The position numbers and the translations under genes were made by a program. DNA of 64,000 bases from Metapseudomonas resinovorans DSM 21078. GTDB taxonomy: Bacteria > Pseudomonadota > Gammaproteobacteria > Pseudomonadales > Pseudomonadaceae. The notes beneath the pieces are model-generated. The model had not been told where the DNA came from and did not search any database. It saw only the letters and a program-made list of their open reading frames with translations. This document shows positions 26,870 through 36,960 of this stretch, in pieces. Each line of letters opens with the position of its first letter. The stretch's first letter is position 1. The stretch covers positions 94,509 through 158,508 of the forward strand of contig NZ_KE384032.1 of assembly GCF_000423545.1 (NCBI RefSeq), read 5' to 3'.

Positions 26870-27634
26870 ATGAGCCTGACCAGCGCCCTCACCCAGCAAC
26901 TCACTCGTCGCCCGCAGCGCCTGGCGCTGCTGGAACAGATCGCCGTACAAGGCTCCATCACTCGCGCCGCAAAAGCCGCCGGCCTGAGCTACAAGGCGGC
27001 GTGGGATGCCATCGACGAACTGAACAACCTCGCCGAAAAGCCCCTGGTGGAACGCTCCGTAGGTGGCAAGGGCGGTGGCGGTGCGCGACTGTCCGCCGAG
27101 GGGGAACGCCTGCTGGCCCTCTACAAGCGCCTGGAAAGCCTGCAGGCGCGCCTGCTGGAAAGTGCCGAAAGCGAGCAGGACCTGGAGCTGCTGGGGCGCC
27201 TGATGCTGCGCACCAGCGCGCGCAACCAACTGAGCGGCCGAGTGCTCGGCATTGAATCCAGGGGGCGCAACGATCTGGTGAGCATCGAACTGGCCGGCGG
27301 TCCCTGCCTCTTGGCGCAGATCACCCACGACAGCACCGAGAAGCTGGAACTGGCGCCAGGCCGCAGCGTGGTGGCACTGATCAAGGCGGGCTGGCTGCGA
27401 CTGCAGCCCCTATCAGAACCGGCAGATGACGCGCTGAACCAGTTGCAGGGCCGGATCGAGGAAATCCTCGACGCGGCCGACAGCCCCAGCGAAGTGCGCA
27501 TCGCCCTGGCCAGCGGCCAAACGCTCTGCGCCCTGGTCGAACCCGAGCGCTTGGCGCAACTCGGCCTCAAGGCCGGCGACAGCGTGCGCACGCAGTTCGC
27601 GCCCGGTCAGGTGCTGCTCGGCACCGCGCTCTGA
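26870..27634 (+). CDS. modE: ModE-type molybdate-responsive regulator
   Basis: 254 residues. N-terminal winged HTH (GSITRAAKAAGLSYKAAW then DAIDELNNL), followed by two molybdate-binding TOBE/Mop domains (about 123-185 and 195-254), the usual ModE layout. It should sense molybdate and control its transport. No modABC genes lie next to it here, so it acts in trans. 66 bp separate it from comF. Confidence 0.85.
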   Translation: MSLTSALTQQLTRRPQRLALLEQIAVQGSITRAAKAAGLSYKAAWDAIDELNNLAEKPLVERSVGGKGGGGARLSAEGERLLALYKRLESLQARLLESAESEQDLELLGRLMLRTSARNQLSGRVLGIESRGRNDLVSIELAGGPCLLAQITHDSTEKLELAPGRSVVALIKAGWLRLQPLSEPADDALNQLQGRIEEILDAADSPSEVRIALASGQTLCALVEPERLAQLGLKAGDSVRTQFAPGQVLLGTAL

Positions 27635-27700
27635 AGCCCGTCAACCGTACGCTGCGCCACCATTGGAGATAGACTGGGCGCCTGACTGCCGGAGCTGCCC

Positions 27701-28675
27701 ATGTCCCACCCCTTCGATGACCTCACACCCGACCTGGTACTGGACGCTGTGGAAAGCCTCGGTTTTCTCAGCGATATGCGCATCCTCGCGCTGAACAGCT
27801 ACGAGAACCGCGTTTACCAGGTGGGCATCGAGGACGCCGAGCCACTGATTGCCAAGTTCTATCGACCGCAGCGCTGGAGCGACGAAGCGATTCTCGAAGA
27901 GCACAGGTTCAGCGCCGAACTGGCCGAATGCGAAGTGCCAGTGGTGGCACCGCTGCAACGCGACGGAAAAAGCCTGTTCGAGCACGCCGGTTTCCGTTTC
28001 GCCCTGTTCCCCCGTCGCGGCGGCCGCGCACCGGAGCCGGGCAACCTCGACCAACTCTACCGCCTCGGCCAGTTGCTCGGTCGCCTGCACGCCGTCGGCA
28101 GCACCCGCCCCTTCGAGCACCGCGAAACCCTGGCGGTGGACAACTTCGGCCACCAGTCCCTGGCGACCCTGCTGGAAGGCGGCTTCATTCCCCGCAGCCT
28201 GCTGCCGGCCTACGAGTCGGTCGCCCGTGATCTGCTCAAGCGCCTCGACAAGTTGTTCGCCGAAGTGCGCTACCAACCGATTCGCATGCATGGTGATTGC
28301 CACCCCGGCAACCTGCTGTGCCGTGACGACGTCTTCCATGTGGTGGACCTCGACGATTGCCGCATGGGTCCGGCGGTGCAGGACCTGTGGATGATGCTGG
28401 CGGGGGATCGCCAGGAACGCCTCGGCCAGCTCTCCGAATTGATGGACGGCTACCAGGAGTTCCACGACTTCGACCGCCGCGAGCTGCCGCTGATCGAAGG
28501 CCTGCGCGCCCTGCGCCTGATGCATCACAGTGCCTGGATCGCCCGCCGCTGGGACGACCCGGCCTTCCCCATGCACTTCTCCTGGTTCGGCAGCGAACGC
28601 TACTGGGGCGACCAGATCCTCACCCTGCGCGAGCAAATTTCGGCGTTGGACGAAGAACCGCTGAAGCTGTTCTGA
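27701..28675 (+). CDS. srkA: Stress response kinase A (YihE/RdoA family)
   Basis: 324-residue aminoglycoside-phosphotransferase-fold Ser/Thr kinase linked to envelope stress responses. Catalytic HGDCHPGNLLCRDD and the metal-binding VVDLDDCRMGP are intact, and the N-terminal LNSYENRVYQVGIED nucleotide loop is present. Full family length. Gene order as PA0486. Confidence 0.9.
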   Translation: MSHPFDDLTPDLVLDAVESLGFLSDMRILALNSYENRVYQVGIEDAEPLIAKFYRPQRWSDEAILEEHRFSAELAECEVPVVAPLQRDGKSLFEHAGFRFALFPRRGGRAPEPGNLDQLYRLGQLLGRLHAVGSTRPFEHRETLAVDNFGHQSLATLLEGGFIPRSLLPAYESVARDLLKRLDKLFAEVRYQPIRMHGDCHPGNLLCRDDVFHVVDLDDCRMGPAVQDLWMMLAGDRQERLGQLSELMDGYQEFHDFDRRELPLIEGLRALRLMHHSAWIARRWDDPAFPMHFSWFGSERYWGDQILTLREQISALDEEPLKLF

Positions 28676-28820
28676 ACCTGTCACCTGATCCCGGCCGTAA
28701 AGAACGCCTTACGCGTTTCGCTTGCACAGCCTTGCGGAAAAACCTGAGCACACAGACAAGCCCCGACGTCGCCCACTAGAATGTCGCACCACTCGTTAGC
28801 TGCCTAAGCAAGGACATTCC

Positions 28821-29708
28821 ATGGCAACCGCCGACCCGCGACGCGGGTACATCCTGGGGCTCACCGCCTACGTTATCTGGGGCCTCTTTCCGCTCTACTT
28901 CAAAGCCATCCAGAGCGTTCCGGCGCTGGAGATCATCGTTCACCGCGCGCTGTGGTCGGCCCTCTTCGGCGCCGCACTGCTGCTGGTCTGGAAGCATCCG
29001 GGCTGGTTGCGCGAGCTGCGCGAGAACCCCAAGCGCTTTGGGGTACTGGCCGCCAGCGGCATGCTGATCGTCGGCAACTGGCTGGTCTACGTATGGGCGG
29101 TGAACAACGGACGGATGCTGGAAGCCAGCTTGGGCTACTACATCAACCCGCTGATCAACGTTCTGCTGGGAATGCTGATTCTCGGCGAGCGCTTGCGTCG
29201 CCTGCAGTGGATCGCCGTACTGCTGGCGGCCATCGGCGTCGCGCAACAGATCTGGCAAGTCGGCGCGCTGCCCTGGGTGTCCCTGACCCTGGCGCTGACG
29301 TTCGGTTTCTATGGACTGATCCGCAAGCAGGCCCCGGTGGCGGCCCTGCCCGGGCTGGTCGTGGAAACCTGGCTGCTGCTGCCCCTGGCCGTTGGCTGGT
29401 TGCTGCTGACCCCGAGCGCGACCTCTTCCCAGGCGAGCTTCTGGTCAACACCCGAGGCGCTCTGGCTGATCGCAGCGGGCCCCATCACCCTGGTGCCCCT
29501 GGTGTGCTTCAACGCTGCCGCGCGCCACCTGCCCTACACCACCCTGGGTTTTCTCCAGTACCTGGCGCCGACCCTGGTGATGCTGCAGGCGATCTTCCTC
29601 TTCGGCGAGCACTTCGACCCCAACAAGCTGCTGGCTTTCTGCTTTATCTGGGCCGGCCTGGCCATCTACAGCGTCGACGCTTGGCTGACCCTGCGGCGCA
29701 ACAGCTGA
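28821..29708 (+). CDS. rarD: RarD-type EamA permease
   Basis: 295 residues with ten predicted membrane helices in two EamA-like halves; the GYILGLTAYVIWGLFPLYFK start and PLVCFNAAARHLPYTTLGFLQ end are typical of RarD (chloramphenicol-sensitive protein family). Inner-membrane transporter; its substrate is unknown. AAGGACA lies upstream of ATG. Confidence 0.88.
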   Translation: MATADPRRGYILGLTAYVIWGLFPLYFKAIQSVPALEIIVHRALWSALFGAALLLVWKHPGWLRELRENPKRFGVLAASGMLIVGNWLVYVWAVNNGRMLEASLGYYINPLINVLLGMLILGERLRRLQWIAVLLAAIGVAQQIWQVGALPWVSLTLALTFGFYGLIRKQAPVAALPGLVVETWLLLPLAVGWLLLTPSATSSQASFWSTPEALWLIAAGPITLVPLVCFNAAARHLPYTTLGFLQYLAPTLVMLQAIFLFGEHFDPNKLLAFCFIWAGLAIYSVDAWLTLRRNS

Positions 29709-29714
29709 TCGCCA

Positions 29715-29745
29715 GGGTGGAAATCCGCACCGCGGATTTCCACCC
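29715..29745. repeat. Inverted repeat (REP-like, GGGTGGAAAT family)
   Basis: GGGTGGAAATCCGC (29715-29728) and GCGGATTTCCACCC (29732-29745), between convergent rarD and the ACT-domain gene. Related to 8713-8750. It may also stop transcription. Confidence 0.65.
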
Positions 29746-29754
29746 GATCGCCAC

Positions 29755-30273
29755 TCATTTTTCCTGATGCAGATTCAGTTCAACCATCAGGTCATCGGCC
29801 AAGGTCTCCAGCTTGGCCTGCAACACATCCAGGGACAGGGTCAGCGGCACCGCCAGCACGGCCTCGGCGTGGAACAGCGGTTCACTGCTCATGGGTGCCG
29901 GCACCACCTCGGTGATCAGGCTCTCCAGGTTGACGCCCAGTTCGGCCAACAGCCGGGTGATGTCGCGGACGATGCCCGGCCGGTCGTTGCCCACCAGATC
30001 CAGCAGGATCGGCTTCCAGGTGCAGGACGGCTCGATGCCGCTCTGCGCCAGCATCACGCGGATGCCGTGGGCACTGAGGCCTTGCAGCCCTTCTACCAGT
30101 TCGTCGTAACCCTCGGCCGGCACCGCTACCCGCAAGATCCCGGCGAACTGCCCGGCCATGCGCGACATGCGGCTCTCCAACCAGTTGCCACCATGGGCGG
30201 CAATGCACTGTGCGACGCGCTCCACCAGCCCGGGCTGGTCCGCTGCAATGACGGTAAGTACCAGATGATCCAC
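29755..30273 (-). CDS. GcvR-like ACT-domain protein
   Basis: 172 residues made of two ACT domains (about 3-75 and 88-165; VTVIAADQPGLVERVAQCIA and LVGNDRPGIVRDITRLLAE are the domain starts). This is the layout of the glycine-cleavage regulator GcvR. It should bind glycine or another amino acid and modulate a transcription factor. No gcv genes lie nearby. Confidence 0.82.
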   Translation of the reverse strand: MDHLVLTVIAADQPGLVERVAQCIAAHGGNWLESRMSRMAGQFAGILRVAVPAEGYDELVEGLQGLSAHGIRVMLAQSGIEPSCTWKPILLDLVGNDRPGIVRDITRLLAELGVNLESLITEVVPAPMSSEPLFHAEAVLAVPLTLSLDVLQAKLETLADDLMVELNLHQEK

Positions 30274-30308
30274 GCTCGACTCCTTATGTTGGCAACCGGC
30301 GCCGGGCT

Positions 30309-30755
30309 TCAGGCCAGGCTCAGCCAGTAGGTATAGAAGACCTCATCGCGCATGTAGCCCAGACGCTCGTAGAGCGCCTGGCCGGCGAGGTTGGTCTTCG
30401 CGGTTTCCAGCTGGATGCCGCAGGCGCCGGTCGCTACGGCATGGGCACGGGCGGCGTTCATCAGGTCCTCCCCCACGCCCTGGCGCCGGGCAGTGGGCAC
30501 TACATAAAGATCGCTCAACAACCAGGCCGGTGCCAGCGCCAGCGACGAGAGAAAGGGATAGAGCTGGGTGAAGCCCAAGGGCGCGCCATCGACACCGCGG
30601 GCGATGAGCAGCGTCGAGTCAGCGCGATCCAGGCGCTGTTCGAGAAAAGCGCGGACCTCCGCCGGGGGTCTGGGCACCTGATAGAACTCCAGATAGCCGG
30701 AGAAAAGCCGAGTCAGATCATCAAGATCGCTGAACGTGGCGGCACGTACGGGCAT
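30309..30755 (-). CDS. GNAT-family N-acetyltransferase
   Basis: 148 residues. Acetyl-CoA site LYVVPTARRQGVGEDLMNAA (R/Q-x-x-G-x-G/A), then QLETAKTNLAGQALYERLGY. Substrate unknown. ATG 30755 matches the family start; the longer frame to 30950 runs through the glcB upstream region. The 307-base gap to glcB shows no gene. Confidence 0.85.
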   Translation of the reverse strand: MPVRAATFSDLDDLTRLFSGYLEFYQVPRPPAEVRAFLEQRLDRADSTLLIARGVDGAPLGFTQLYPFLSSLALAPAWLLSDLYVVPTARRQGVGEDLMNAARAHAVATGACGIQLETAKTNLAGQALYERLGYMRDEVFYTYWLSLA

Positions 30756-31062
30756 GTAAGGGCTCCTGGGCGAATTCGCAGGAGTATAGGAAAGCTCCGA
30801 AAAACCCGTGCAGCATCTCGTGCGACGGCCTGTCGCAGTTCCATCGAATAATGAATCGTGTACATTTTTCAGATTTAGCTGGAACAATGCGCTAGTTTTT
30901 TGAGAACATTCTGCCCGCCGTTGTGACCGTAACGCAGCTTTTAGTCGCATAGCGACGCGACCCCACTGATTTTCACAACGGCTTCATGTAGTATGCCGCG
31001 CTTCGGACTACAAGAAGGGAGACCCCCAGTCCGAACGGATATTGAGCAGAGTGAGGCAAGCA

Positions 31063-33240
31063 ATGACTGAGCGCGTTCAAGTCGGTGGCCTTCAGGTCGC
31101 CAGAGTCCTGTTCGACTTCGTGAACAACGAAGCCATCCCCGGAACCGGCATTGCCGCCGACACCTTCTGGGCCGGTGTGGAAGCCGTCATCAATGACCTG
31201 GCTCCGAAGAACAAAGCCCTCCTCGCCAAACGCGATGAACTGCAGGCCAAGATCGACGCCTGGCACCAGGCACGTGCCGGTCAGGCTCACGATGCCGTGG
31301 CCTACAAGGCGTTCCTCCAGGAGATCGGCTACCTGCTGCCCGAACCGGCCGACTTCAAGGCCACTACCCAGAATGTCGACGAAGAAATCGCCACCATGGC
31401 CGGCCCGCAGCTGGTCGTGCCGGTGATGAACGCACGCTTCGCCCTGAACGCGGCCAACGCCCGCTGGGGCTCGTTGTACGACGCGCTGTATGGCACCGAT
31501 GCCATCAGCGAAGAAGGCGGCGCCGAAAAGGGCAAGGGCTACAACAAGGTCCGCGGTGACAAGGTCATCGCCTTCGCCCGCGCCTTCCTCGACGAAGCCG
31601 CGCCGCTGGAAGGTGCTTCCCACGTCGACGCCACCGCCTACACCGTCAAGAACGGCCAACTGGCCGTGACCCTGAAGAGTGGCAACGATGTCGGCCTGAA
31701 GAATGCCGCTCAGTTCATCGCTTTCCAAGGCGAGGCAGCCAAGCCCACCGCCGTTCTGCTGAAGAACAACGGCCTGCACTTCGAAATCCAGATCGACCCG
31801 ACCAGCCCCATCGGCCAGACCGACGCCGCCGGCGTGAAGGACGTGCTGATGGAGTCCGCGCTGACCACCATCATGGACTGCGAAGACTCCGTCGCCGCCG
31901 TCGATGCCGACGACAAGGTCGTGGTCTACCGCAACTGGCTGGGCCTGATGAAGGGCGACCTGGCTGAAACCGTCAGCAAGGGCGGCCAGACCTTCACCCG
32001 CACCATGAACCCGGACCGCGCCTACACCAAGGCCGATGGCTCCGAGCTGACCCTGCACGGCCGCTCCCTGCTGTTCGTGCGCAACGTCGGCCACCTGATG
32101 ACCAACCCGGCCATCCTCGACGCCGCTGGCAACGAAGTACCCGAAGGTATCCAGGACGGCCTGTTCACCGGCCTGATCGCCTTGCACAACCTGAAGGGCA
32201 ACACCAGCCGCAAGAACACCCGCACCGGCTCGATGTACATCGTCAAGCCGAAGATGCACGGCCCGGAAGAAGTGGCCTTCGCCGCCGAAATCTTCAGCCG
32301 CGTGGAAGACGTGCTGGGCATGCCGCGCAACACCATGAAAGTCGGCATCATGGACGAAGAGCGCCGTACCACCATCAACCTCAAGGCCTGCATCAAGGCC
32401 GCGGCCGAGCGCGTGGTGTTCATCAACACGGGCTTCCTCGACCGTACCGGTGACGAGATCCACACCTCCATGGAAGCCGGCGCCATGGTGCGCAAGGGCG
32501 CCATGAAGACCGAGAAGTGGATCGGTTCCTACGAGAACAACAACGTCGACGTCGGCCTGGCCACCGGCCTTCAAGGCAAGGCGCAAATCGGCAAGGGCAT
32601 GTGGGCCATGCCGGACCTGATGGCCGCCATGCTCGAGCAGAAGATTGGCCACCCGCTGGCCGGCGCCAACACCGCCTGGGTTCCGTCGCCGACTGCCGCC
32701 ACCCTGCACGCGCTGCACTACCACAAGGTCGACGTATTCGCCCGTCAGGCCGAATTGGCCAAGCGCGCCCCGGCTTCGGTGGACGACATCCTGACCATCC
32801 CGCTGGCGCCGAATACCAACTGGACTGCCGAAGAGATCCAGAACGAACTGGACAACAACGCCCAGGGCATCCTCGGCTATGTGGTGCGCTGGATCGACCA
32901 GGGTGTCGGCTGCTCCAAGGTGCCGGACATCAACGATGTCGGCCTGATGGAAGACCGCGCCACCCTGCGTATCTCCAGCCAGCTCCTGGCCAACTGGCTG
33001 CGCCACGGCGTGGTCAGCCAGGCGCAGATCGTCGAGAGCCTGGAGCGCATGGCCTCGGTGGTCGACCGCCAGAACGCCAGCGACCCGTTGTACCGCCCGA
33101 TGGCGCCGAACTTCGCCGACAACGTGGCCTTCCAGGCCGCGCTGGAGCTGGTGGTAGAGGGCACCAAGCAGCCCAACGGCTACACCGAGCCGGTCCTGCA
33201 CCGTCGTCGCCGCGAGTTCAAGGCGAAGAACGGTCTCTAA
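31063..33240 (+). CDS. glcB: Malate synthase G
   Basis: 725 residues, exact family length. Condenses glyoxylate and acetyl-CoA to malate in the glyoxylate shunt and glycolate use. Visible landmarks: [60 protein letters not shown] [20 protein letters not shown] and [20 protein letters not shown] 31063 is chosen; the in-frame upstream TTG at 31042 is unlikely. Monocistronic with a strong terminator. Confidence 0.95.
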   Translation: MTERVQVGGLQVARVLFDFVNNEAIPGTGIAADTFWAGVEAVINDLAPKNKALLAKRDELQAKIDAWHQARAGQAHDAVAYKAFLQEIGYLLPEPADFKATTQNVDEEIATMAGPQLVVPVMNARFALNAANARWGSLYDALYGTDAISEEGGAEKGKGYNKVRGDKVIAFARAFLDEAAPLEGASHVDATAYTVKNGQLAVTLKSGNDVGLKNAAQFIAFQGEAAKPTAVLLKNNGLHFEIQIDPTSPIGQTDAAGVKDVLMESALTTIMDCEDSVAAVDADDKVVVYRNWLGLMKGDLAETVSKGGQTFTRTMNPDRAYTKADGSELTLHGRSLLFVRNVGHLMTNPAILDAAGNEVPEGIQDGLFTGLIALHNLKGNTSRKNTRTGSMYIVKPKMHGPEEVAFAAEIFSRVEDVLGMPRNTMKVGIMDEERRTTINLKACIKAAAERVVFINTGFLDRTGDEIHTSMEAGAMVRKGAMKTEKWIGSYENNNVDVGLATGLQGKAQIGKGMWAMPDLMAAMLEQKIGHPLAGANTAWVPSPTAATLHALHYHKVDVFARQAELAKRAPASVDDILTIPLAPNTNWTAEEIQNELDNNAQGILGYVVRWIDQGVGCSKVPDINDVGLMEDRATLRISSQLLANWLRHGVVSQAQIVESLERMASVVDRQNASDPLYRPMAPNFADNVAFQAALELVVEGTKQPNGYTEPVLHRRRREFKAKNGL

Positions 33241-33252
33241 GACCTGCCCATG

Positions 33253-33278
33253 AAAAACCGCCCCTCGGGGCGGTTTTT
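33253..33278 (+). terminator. Terminator of glcB
   Basis: AAAAACCGCCCC, TC, GGGGCGGTTTTT followed by CTTTTT, 12 bp after the glcB stop. Confidence 0.9.
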
Positions 33279-33290
33279 CTTTTTGGGGAA

Positions 33291-33415
33291 GTCGATTTGA
33301 TTAGCTATGTCTGCGTTAGCTGTTGCGAGAGATTTGCCAGCGGGCCGAGAGCCAGCTCCTACGGGCAATGCGGCTGCTTGCAACACGTCATGCAGACAGA
33401 GCCATTTGATTCGCC
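33291..33415 (-). repeat. Dispersed intergenic repeat, copy B
   Basis: Inverted relative to copy A (11509-11617). Shared blocks on the minus strand are GTCTGCATGACGTGTTGCA and CAACAGCTAACGCAGACAT (one mismatch to copy A). It is ~17 bp longer in the middle, where an AGGAGCTGGCTCTCGGCCCGC stretch is split by REP-like GTAGGAGC. It lies between two terminators, with no ORF. Confidence 0.65.
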
Positions 33416-33423
33416 AGACATAA

Positions 33424-33448
33424 AAAAACCGCCTGTCCCTGGCGGTTT
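33424..33448 (-). terminator. Terminator of the receiver-domain gene
   Basis: On the minus strand AAACCGCC, a 7-base loop, GGCGGTTT then TTTTA; it begins 3 bp past the stop at 33451. Confidence 0.8.
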
Positions 33449-33450
33449 CT

Positions 33451-33978
33451 TCAGGCGCTTTTCAGCGCAATGACCTTCGCTTTGGTTTTCGCTTTCGCCG
33501 GCCTGGGACGCACCTCGGGTGGCGGGGCCTTAGGTTCGGGTGCGGTGCCGATCTCGTTGCGCACCAGGTTGGAGAGACGGCTGATGTCCACCGGCTTGAG
33601 CAGGAAATCCACGACCTTCATGTGCATCGCCTCGATGGCATCCTGCACGTCGGCGTCACCGGAAATGATGATGACCGGCAGAGTCGCCCGGGCCGACTCG
33701 CGCACCTGACGCACCAGTTCGAGGCCGCTGCCGCACTGCATGTGCAGTTCGGTGATCATCAGGCCGATCGAAGGACGGGTGACCAGCAGTGCCAGCGCCT
33801 GCTCGCCGCTGTCGGCGGTGATGCACGGGATGCCCTTCGCGACGAGTTCGTCGGCCAGGGCGTCGCGCCCGGCCTCGTCGTCGTCCACTAGCAGAACACT
33901 GGGCGGCGCGCTGGGTACGCGCATGATTTCTTCAAGCGCTTGCAGCTCGGCTTCGCTCAGCAGGTCACCGTAACTCAT
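33451..33978 (-). CDS. Atypical response-regulator receiver protein (Asp to Glu)
   Basis: 175 residues: a ~25-residue leader, one receiver domain (about 27-140) and a Pro/Lys/Ala-rich basic tail (145-175). The acidic pocket DDD (32-34), Ser106 and Lys128 are kept. The phospho-acceptor position is Glu77 in LMITELHM, where Asp is expected; the codon is clearly GAA. It may be locked in an active-like state or be phosphorylation-independent. No kinase gene is adjacent. ATG 33978 begins the conserved part. Confidence 0.8.
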   Translation of the reverse strand: MSYGDLLSEAELQALEEIMRVPSAPPSVLLVDDDEAGRDALADELVAKGIPCITADSGEQALALLVTRPSIGLMITELHMQCGSGLELVRQVRESARATLPVIIISGDADVQDAIEAMHMKVVDFLLKPVDISRLSNLVRNEIGTAPEPKAPPPEVRPRPAKAKTKAKVIALKSA

Positions 33979-34226
33979 GGGGTCGTCCTCGAAAGGGGCC
34001 TCCGTGGCAGGCCCAACTACCCTCACCAGTAGCTTTAGCACAGGGCACGCAGCTCCGATGCGCAAAATGCACGCAAGTTCCCGTGCAAAATGCGGCATCC
34101 GCCAAACGGTAGCGGCCTACCCGATTTTCCGACGACCTGCTTGCCTGCCTTTAGACTTACGTCCAATTTGTGTCCCCCGTTGCCGCGCGCAGCATGGTTC
34201 CTCTAACAAGAACAGCAGGCATCAGC

Positions 34227-36161
34227 ATGAACAAGGCAGACGCCTTCGCCCACGCCGGCAAACAGGCGGTGATGCAGAACATCCACGGCACCATGGAGTT
34301 CCTGCAGAAGTATCCGCCGTTCAACCAGATGGAAAGCGCCCACCTCGCCTTCCTCGTCGAGCACTGCCTGCTGCGCTTCTATGCTGCTGGCGACTCCATC
34401 ATCAAGCCCCAGGACGGGCCGGTAGAGCACTTCTACATCGTCAAGCAGGGCCGCGTGGTGGGTGAACGCCCGCACTCGGCCCGGCGGGGCACTGAAACCA
34501 CGTTTGAGATCGCCAGCGGTGAATGCTTCCCGCTGGCCGCCCTGCTCGGCGAGCGCGCTACCCGCACCGAACACCTGGCCGGCGAAGACACCTTCTGCCT
34601 GCTGCTCGGCAAGGCAGCCTTCGTCAAGCTGTTCGCCCTCTCCAATCCCTTCCGCGACTTCGCCCTGCGCGGGGTCAGCAGCCTGCTCGACCAGGTCAAC
34701 CAGCAGGTCCAGCTCCGCGCCGTAGAGACCCTCGGCGCCCAGTATTCCCTGGACACCCGCCTGGGCGAATTGGCGGTGCGCCAGCCCATCGCCTGCCTGC
34801 CGGACCTGCCACTGCGCGACGCCGTCCGGCTGATGCACGAACAGCAGGTAGGCAGCATCGTGATCGTCGACACCCGGCAACGACCGCAGGGCATCTTCAC
34901 CCTGCGCGACCTGCGCCGGGTGATCGCCGACGCCAGCGCCGACCTCTCCCAGCCCATCGCGGTAGTCATGACCCAGGCTCCCTTCCACCTGCCGCCCGAA
35001 GCCAGCGCCTTCGATGCCGCCCTGGCGATGACCGAACGGCACATCGCCCACGTCTGCGTGGTCGGCGGCGAGCGCTTGCTGGGGGTGGTATCCGAGCGCG
35101 ACCTCTTCTCCTTGCAGCGGGTCGACCTGGTGCACCTGGCGCGCACCATTCGCCACGCTGGCCGCGTCGAGACCCTGGCCGCCCTGCGCGGCGAGATTCA
35201 GCGCCTGGTGGACAACATGCTGGCCCACGGCGCCAGTTCGACCCAGATCACTCGCATCATCACCCTGCTCAACGACCACACCGTGTGCCGGGTGATCGAG
35301 CTGACGATCGAGGAAATGGGCGACCCGGGCATTCCCTTCACCTGGCTCTGCTTTGGTAGCGAAGGGCGCTCCGAACAGACCCTGCACACCGACCAGGACA
35401 ACGGCATCCTCTTCGAGGCGGCCGATGCAGTGGACGCCGCCGCCATTCGCGGACGCCTTCTGCCACTGGCTGAACGCGTCAACCAGTACCTGGCCCAATG
35501 CGGATTCGAGCTGTGCAAGGGCGGCATCATGGCCGGCAACCCGCAACTCTGCCTGTCGCGCAGCGAATGGAGCCGGCGCTTCGCCAGCTTCGTCCGCGAG
35601 GCGACGCCGGAGAACCTCTTGGGCTCAAGCATCTATTTCGACCTGCGCGCCGTCTGGGGCCCCACTGAGGGCTGCGAGGCGCTGCAGCGGGAACTACTGG
35701 TACTGGTCGCCGACAACAGCCTGTTCCAGCGCATGCTGGCCGACACCGCCCTGCGTCAACGCCCGCCGGTGGGGCGATTCCGGGATTTCGTGGTGGCCCG
35801 CAAAGGCGCCGAGAAAGACACCCTCGACCTCAAGGTGCAAGGCCTGACGCCCTTCGTCGACGGCGCCCGGCTGCTTGCGCTGGCCCATGGCATCAGCGCC
35901 TGCGGCACCCTGGAGCGCCTGCGCCAACTGGTGGAGCGCGAAGTAGTGGACGCCCAGGATGGGGCCGCCTATGAAGAGGCCTATCACTTCATCCAGCAGA
36001 CCCGCATGCAACAGCACCAGCAGCAGGCGCGGCAGGGCCTGCCCTACTCCAACCGGCTCGATCCGGACACGCTCAACCACCTGGACCGGCGCATCCTGCG
36101 CGAGTCCTTCCGTCAGGCCCAGCGCCTGCAATCCAGCCTGGCGCTACGTTATCAACTATGA
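34227..36161 (+). CDS. cNMP-binding / CBS / DUF294 nucleotidyltransferase protein
   Basis: 644 residues, cytoplasmic: N-terminal cyclic-nucleotide-binding-like domain (~20-140); two CBS domains (~165-290); DUF294 nucleotidyltransferase (GSEGRSEQTLHTDQDNGILF at ~390, with catalytic Gly-Ser and Asp-x-Asp); and DUF294 C-terminal helical domain. It resembles GlnD-type signalling nucleotidyltransferases; the target is unknown. ATG 34227 is preferred to the GTG at 34170. The exonuclease start overlaps its stop (ATGA). Confidence 0.87.
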   Translation: MNKADAFAHAGKQAVMQNIHGTMEFLQKYPPFNQMESAHLAFLVEHCLLRFYAAGDSIIKPQDGPVEHFYIVKQGRVVGERPHSARRGTETTFEIASGECFPLAALLGERATRTEHLAGEDTFCLLLGKAAFVKLFALSNPFRDFALRGVSSLLDQVNQQVQLRAVETLGAQYSLDTRLGELAVRQPIACLPDLPLRDAVRLMHEQQVGSIVIVDTRQRPQGIFTLRDLRRVIADASADLSQPIAVVMTQAPFHLPPEASAFDAALAMTERHIAHVCVVGGERLLGVVSERDLFSLQRVDLVHLARTIRHAGRVETLAALRGEIQRLVDNMLAHGASSTQITRIITLLNDHTVCRVIELTIEEMGDPGIPFTWLCFGSEGRSEQTLHTDQDNGILFEAADAVDAAAIRGRLLPLAERVNQYLAQCGFELCKGGIMAGNPQLCLSRSEWSRRFASFVREATPENLLGSSIYFDLRAVWGPTEGCEALQRELLVLVADNSLFQRMLADTALRQRPPVGRFRDFVVARKGAEKDTLDLKVQGLTPFVDGARLLALAHGISACGTLERLRQLVEREVVDAQDGAAYEEAYHFIQQTRMQQHQQQARQGLPYSNRLDPDTLNHLDRRILRESFRQAQRLQSSLALRYQL

Positions 36162-36862
36162 ACGGTTTCCCCTGGTTCTCCCGCCGCACGCCCCTGGACC
36201 CGGTCATCGCCGCCCGTCGCGATGGCCTCCCCGATCCCCAGCCACTGGACGAACGCCCCCTGCGTCAGCAGCGCTTCGTCGTGCTGGACCTGGAAACCAG
36301 CGGCCTGAACATGAGTCGTGACCTGGTGCTGTCCATCGGCGCAGTGAGCATCGACGACGGTGCCATCGACCTCGGCAACCAGTTCGAATGCACCCTGCAG
36401 CGCGACACCGGCAAGCTCAACGCCAGCGTGCTGATTCATGGCATCGCACCGAGCGAGCTGGCCGCCGGCGTGGAACCGGCCGAAGCCCTGCTGAGTTTCA
36501 TGGAGTTTCTCGGTGACAGCCCGCTGCTGGCCTTCCACGCCACCTTCGACCAGCGCATGCTGAGCCGCGCCCTCAAGCAGGACCTCGATCACCGCCTGCG
36601 CCACTGTTTCCTGGACATTGCCGAACTGGCCCCGATGCTGTGTCCGGAGGCTGGCATCCGCAACGGCGGCCTGGATGAGTGGGTGGAATACTTCGGCTTG
36701 CACGTGCAGCAACGCCATAACGCCAGTGCCGATGCCCTGGTCACGGCCGAAATCGCCCTGATCCTGTTCAGCCGCGCCCGCCGCCAGGGGCTGGAGAGCC
36801 CCGCCGCACTGGCCTCCGCCCTGTCCCGCTGGCAGCGCCGACAGCACGCTCCCGCGCTCTGA
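36158..36862 (+). CDS. DEDDh 3'-5' exonuclease (Pol III epsilon-like)
   Basis: 234 residues. ExoI LDLETSGLN (Asp, Glu), ExoII HATFDQRML (Asp) and ExoIII RHNASADALVTA (His, Asp) form the DEDDh active site. It lacks the C-terminal part of true DnaQ, so probably acts in repair or RNA/DNA trimming. Overlaps the CBS/DUF294 gene by 4 bases, so the pair is translationally coupled. Confidence 0.87.
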   Translation: MNGFPWFSRRTPLDPVIAARRDGLPDPQPLDERPLRQQRFVVLDLETSGLNMSRDLVLSIGAVSIDDGAIDLGNQFECTLQRDTGKLNASVLIHGIAPSELAAGVEPAEALLSFMEFLGDSPLLAFHATFDQRMLSRALKQDLDHRLRHCFLDIAELAPMLCPEAGIRNGGLDEWVEYFGLHVQQRHNASADALVTAEIALILFSRARRQGLESPAALASALSRWQRRQHAPAL

Positions 36863-36960
36863 GGCGAGAGTCCCGCCCAAAGCGCCGCCCCGCCTGCCCG
36901 GCAGCATTCCAATGCGGTATAACTGCGCCATTACACCGCTGCAGCCGCCGAGGTCCCCGC

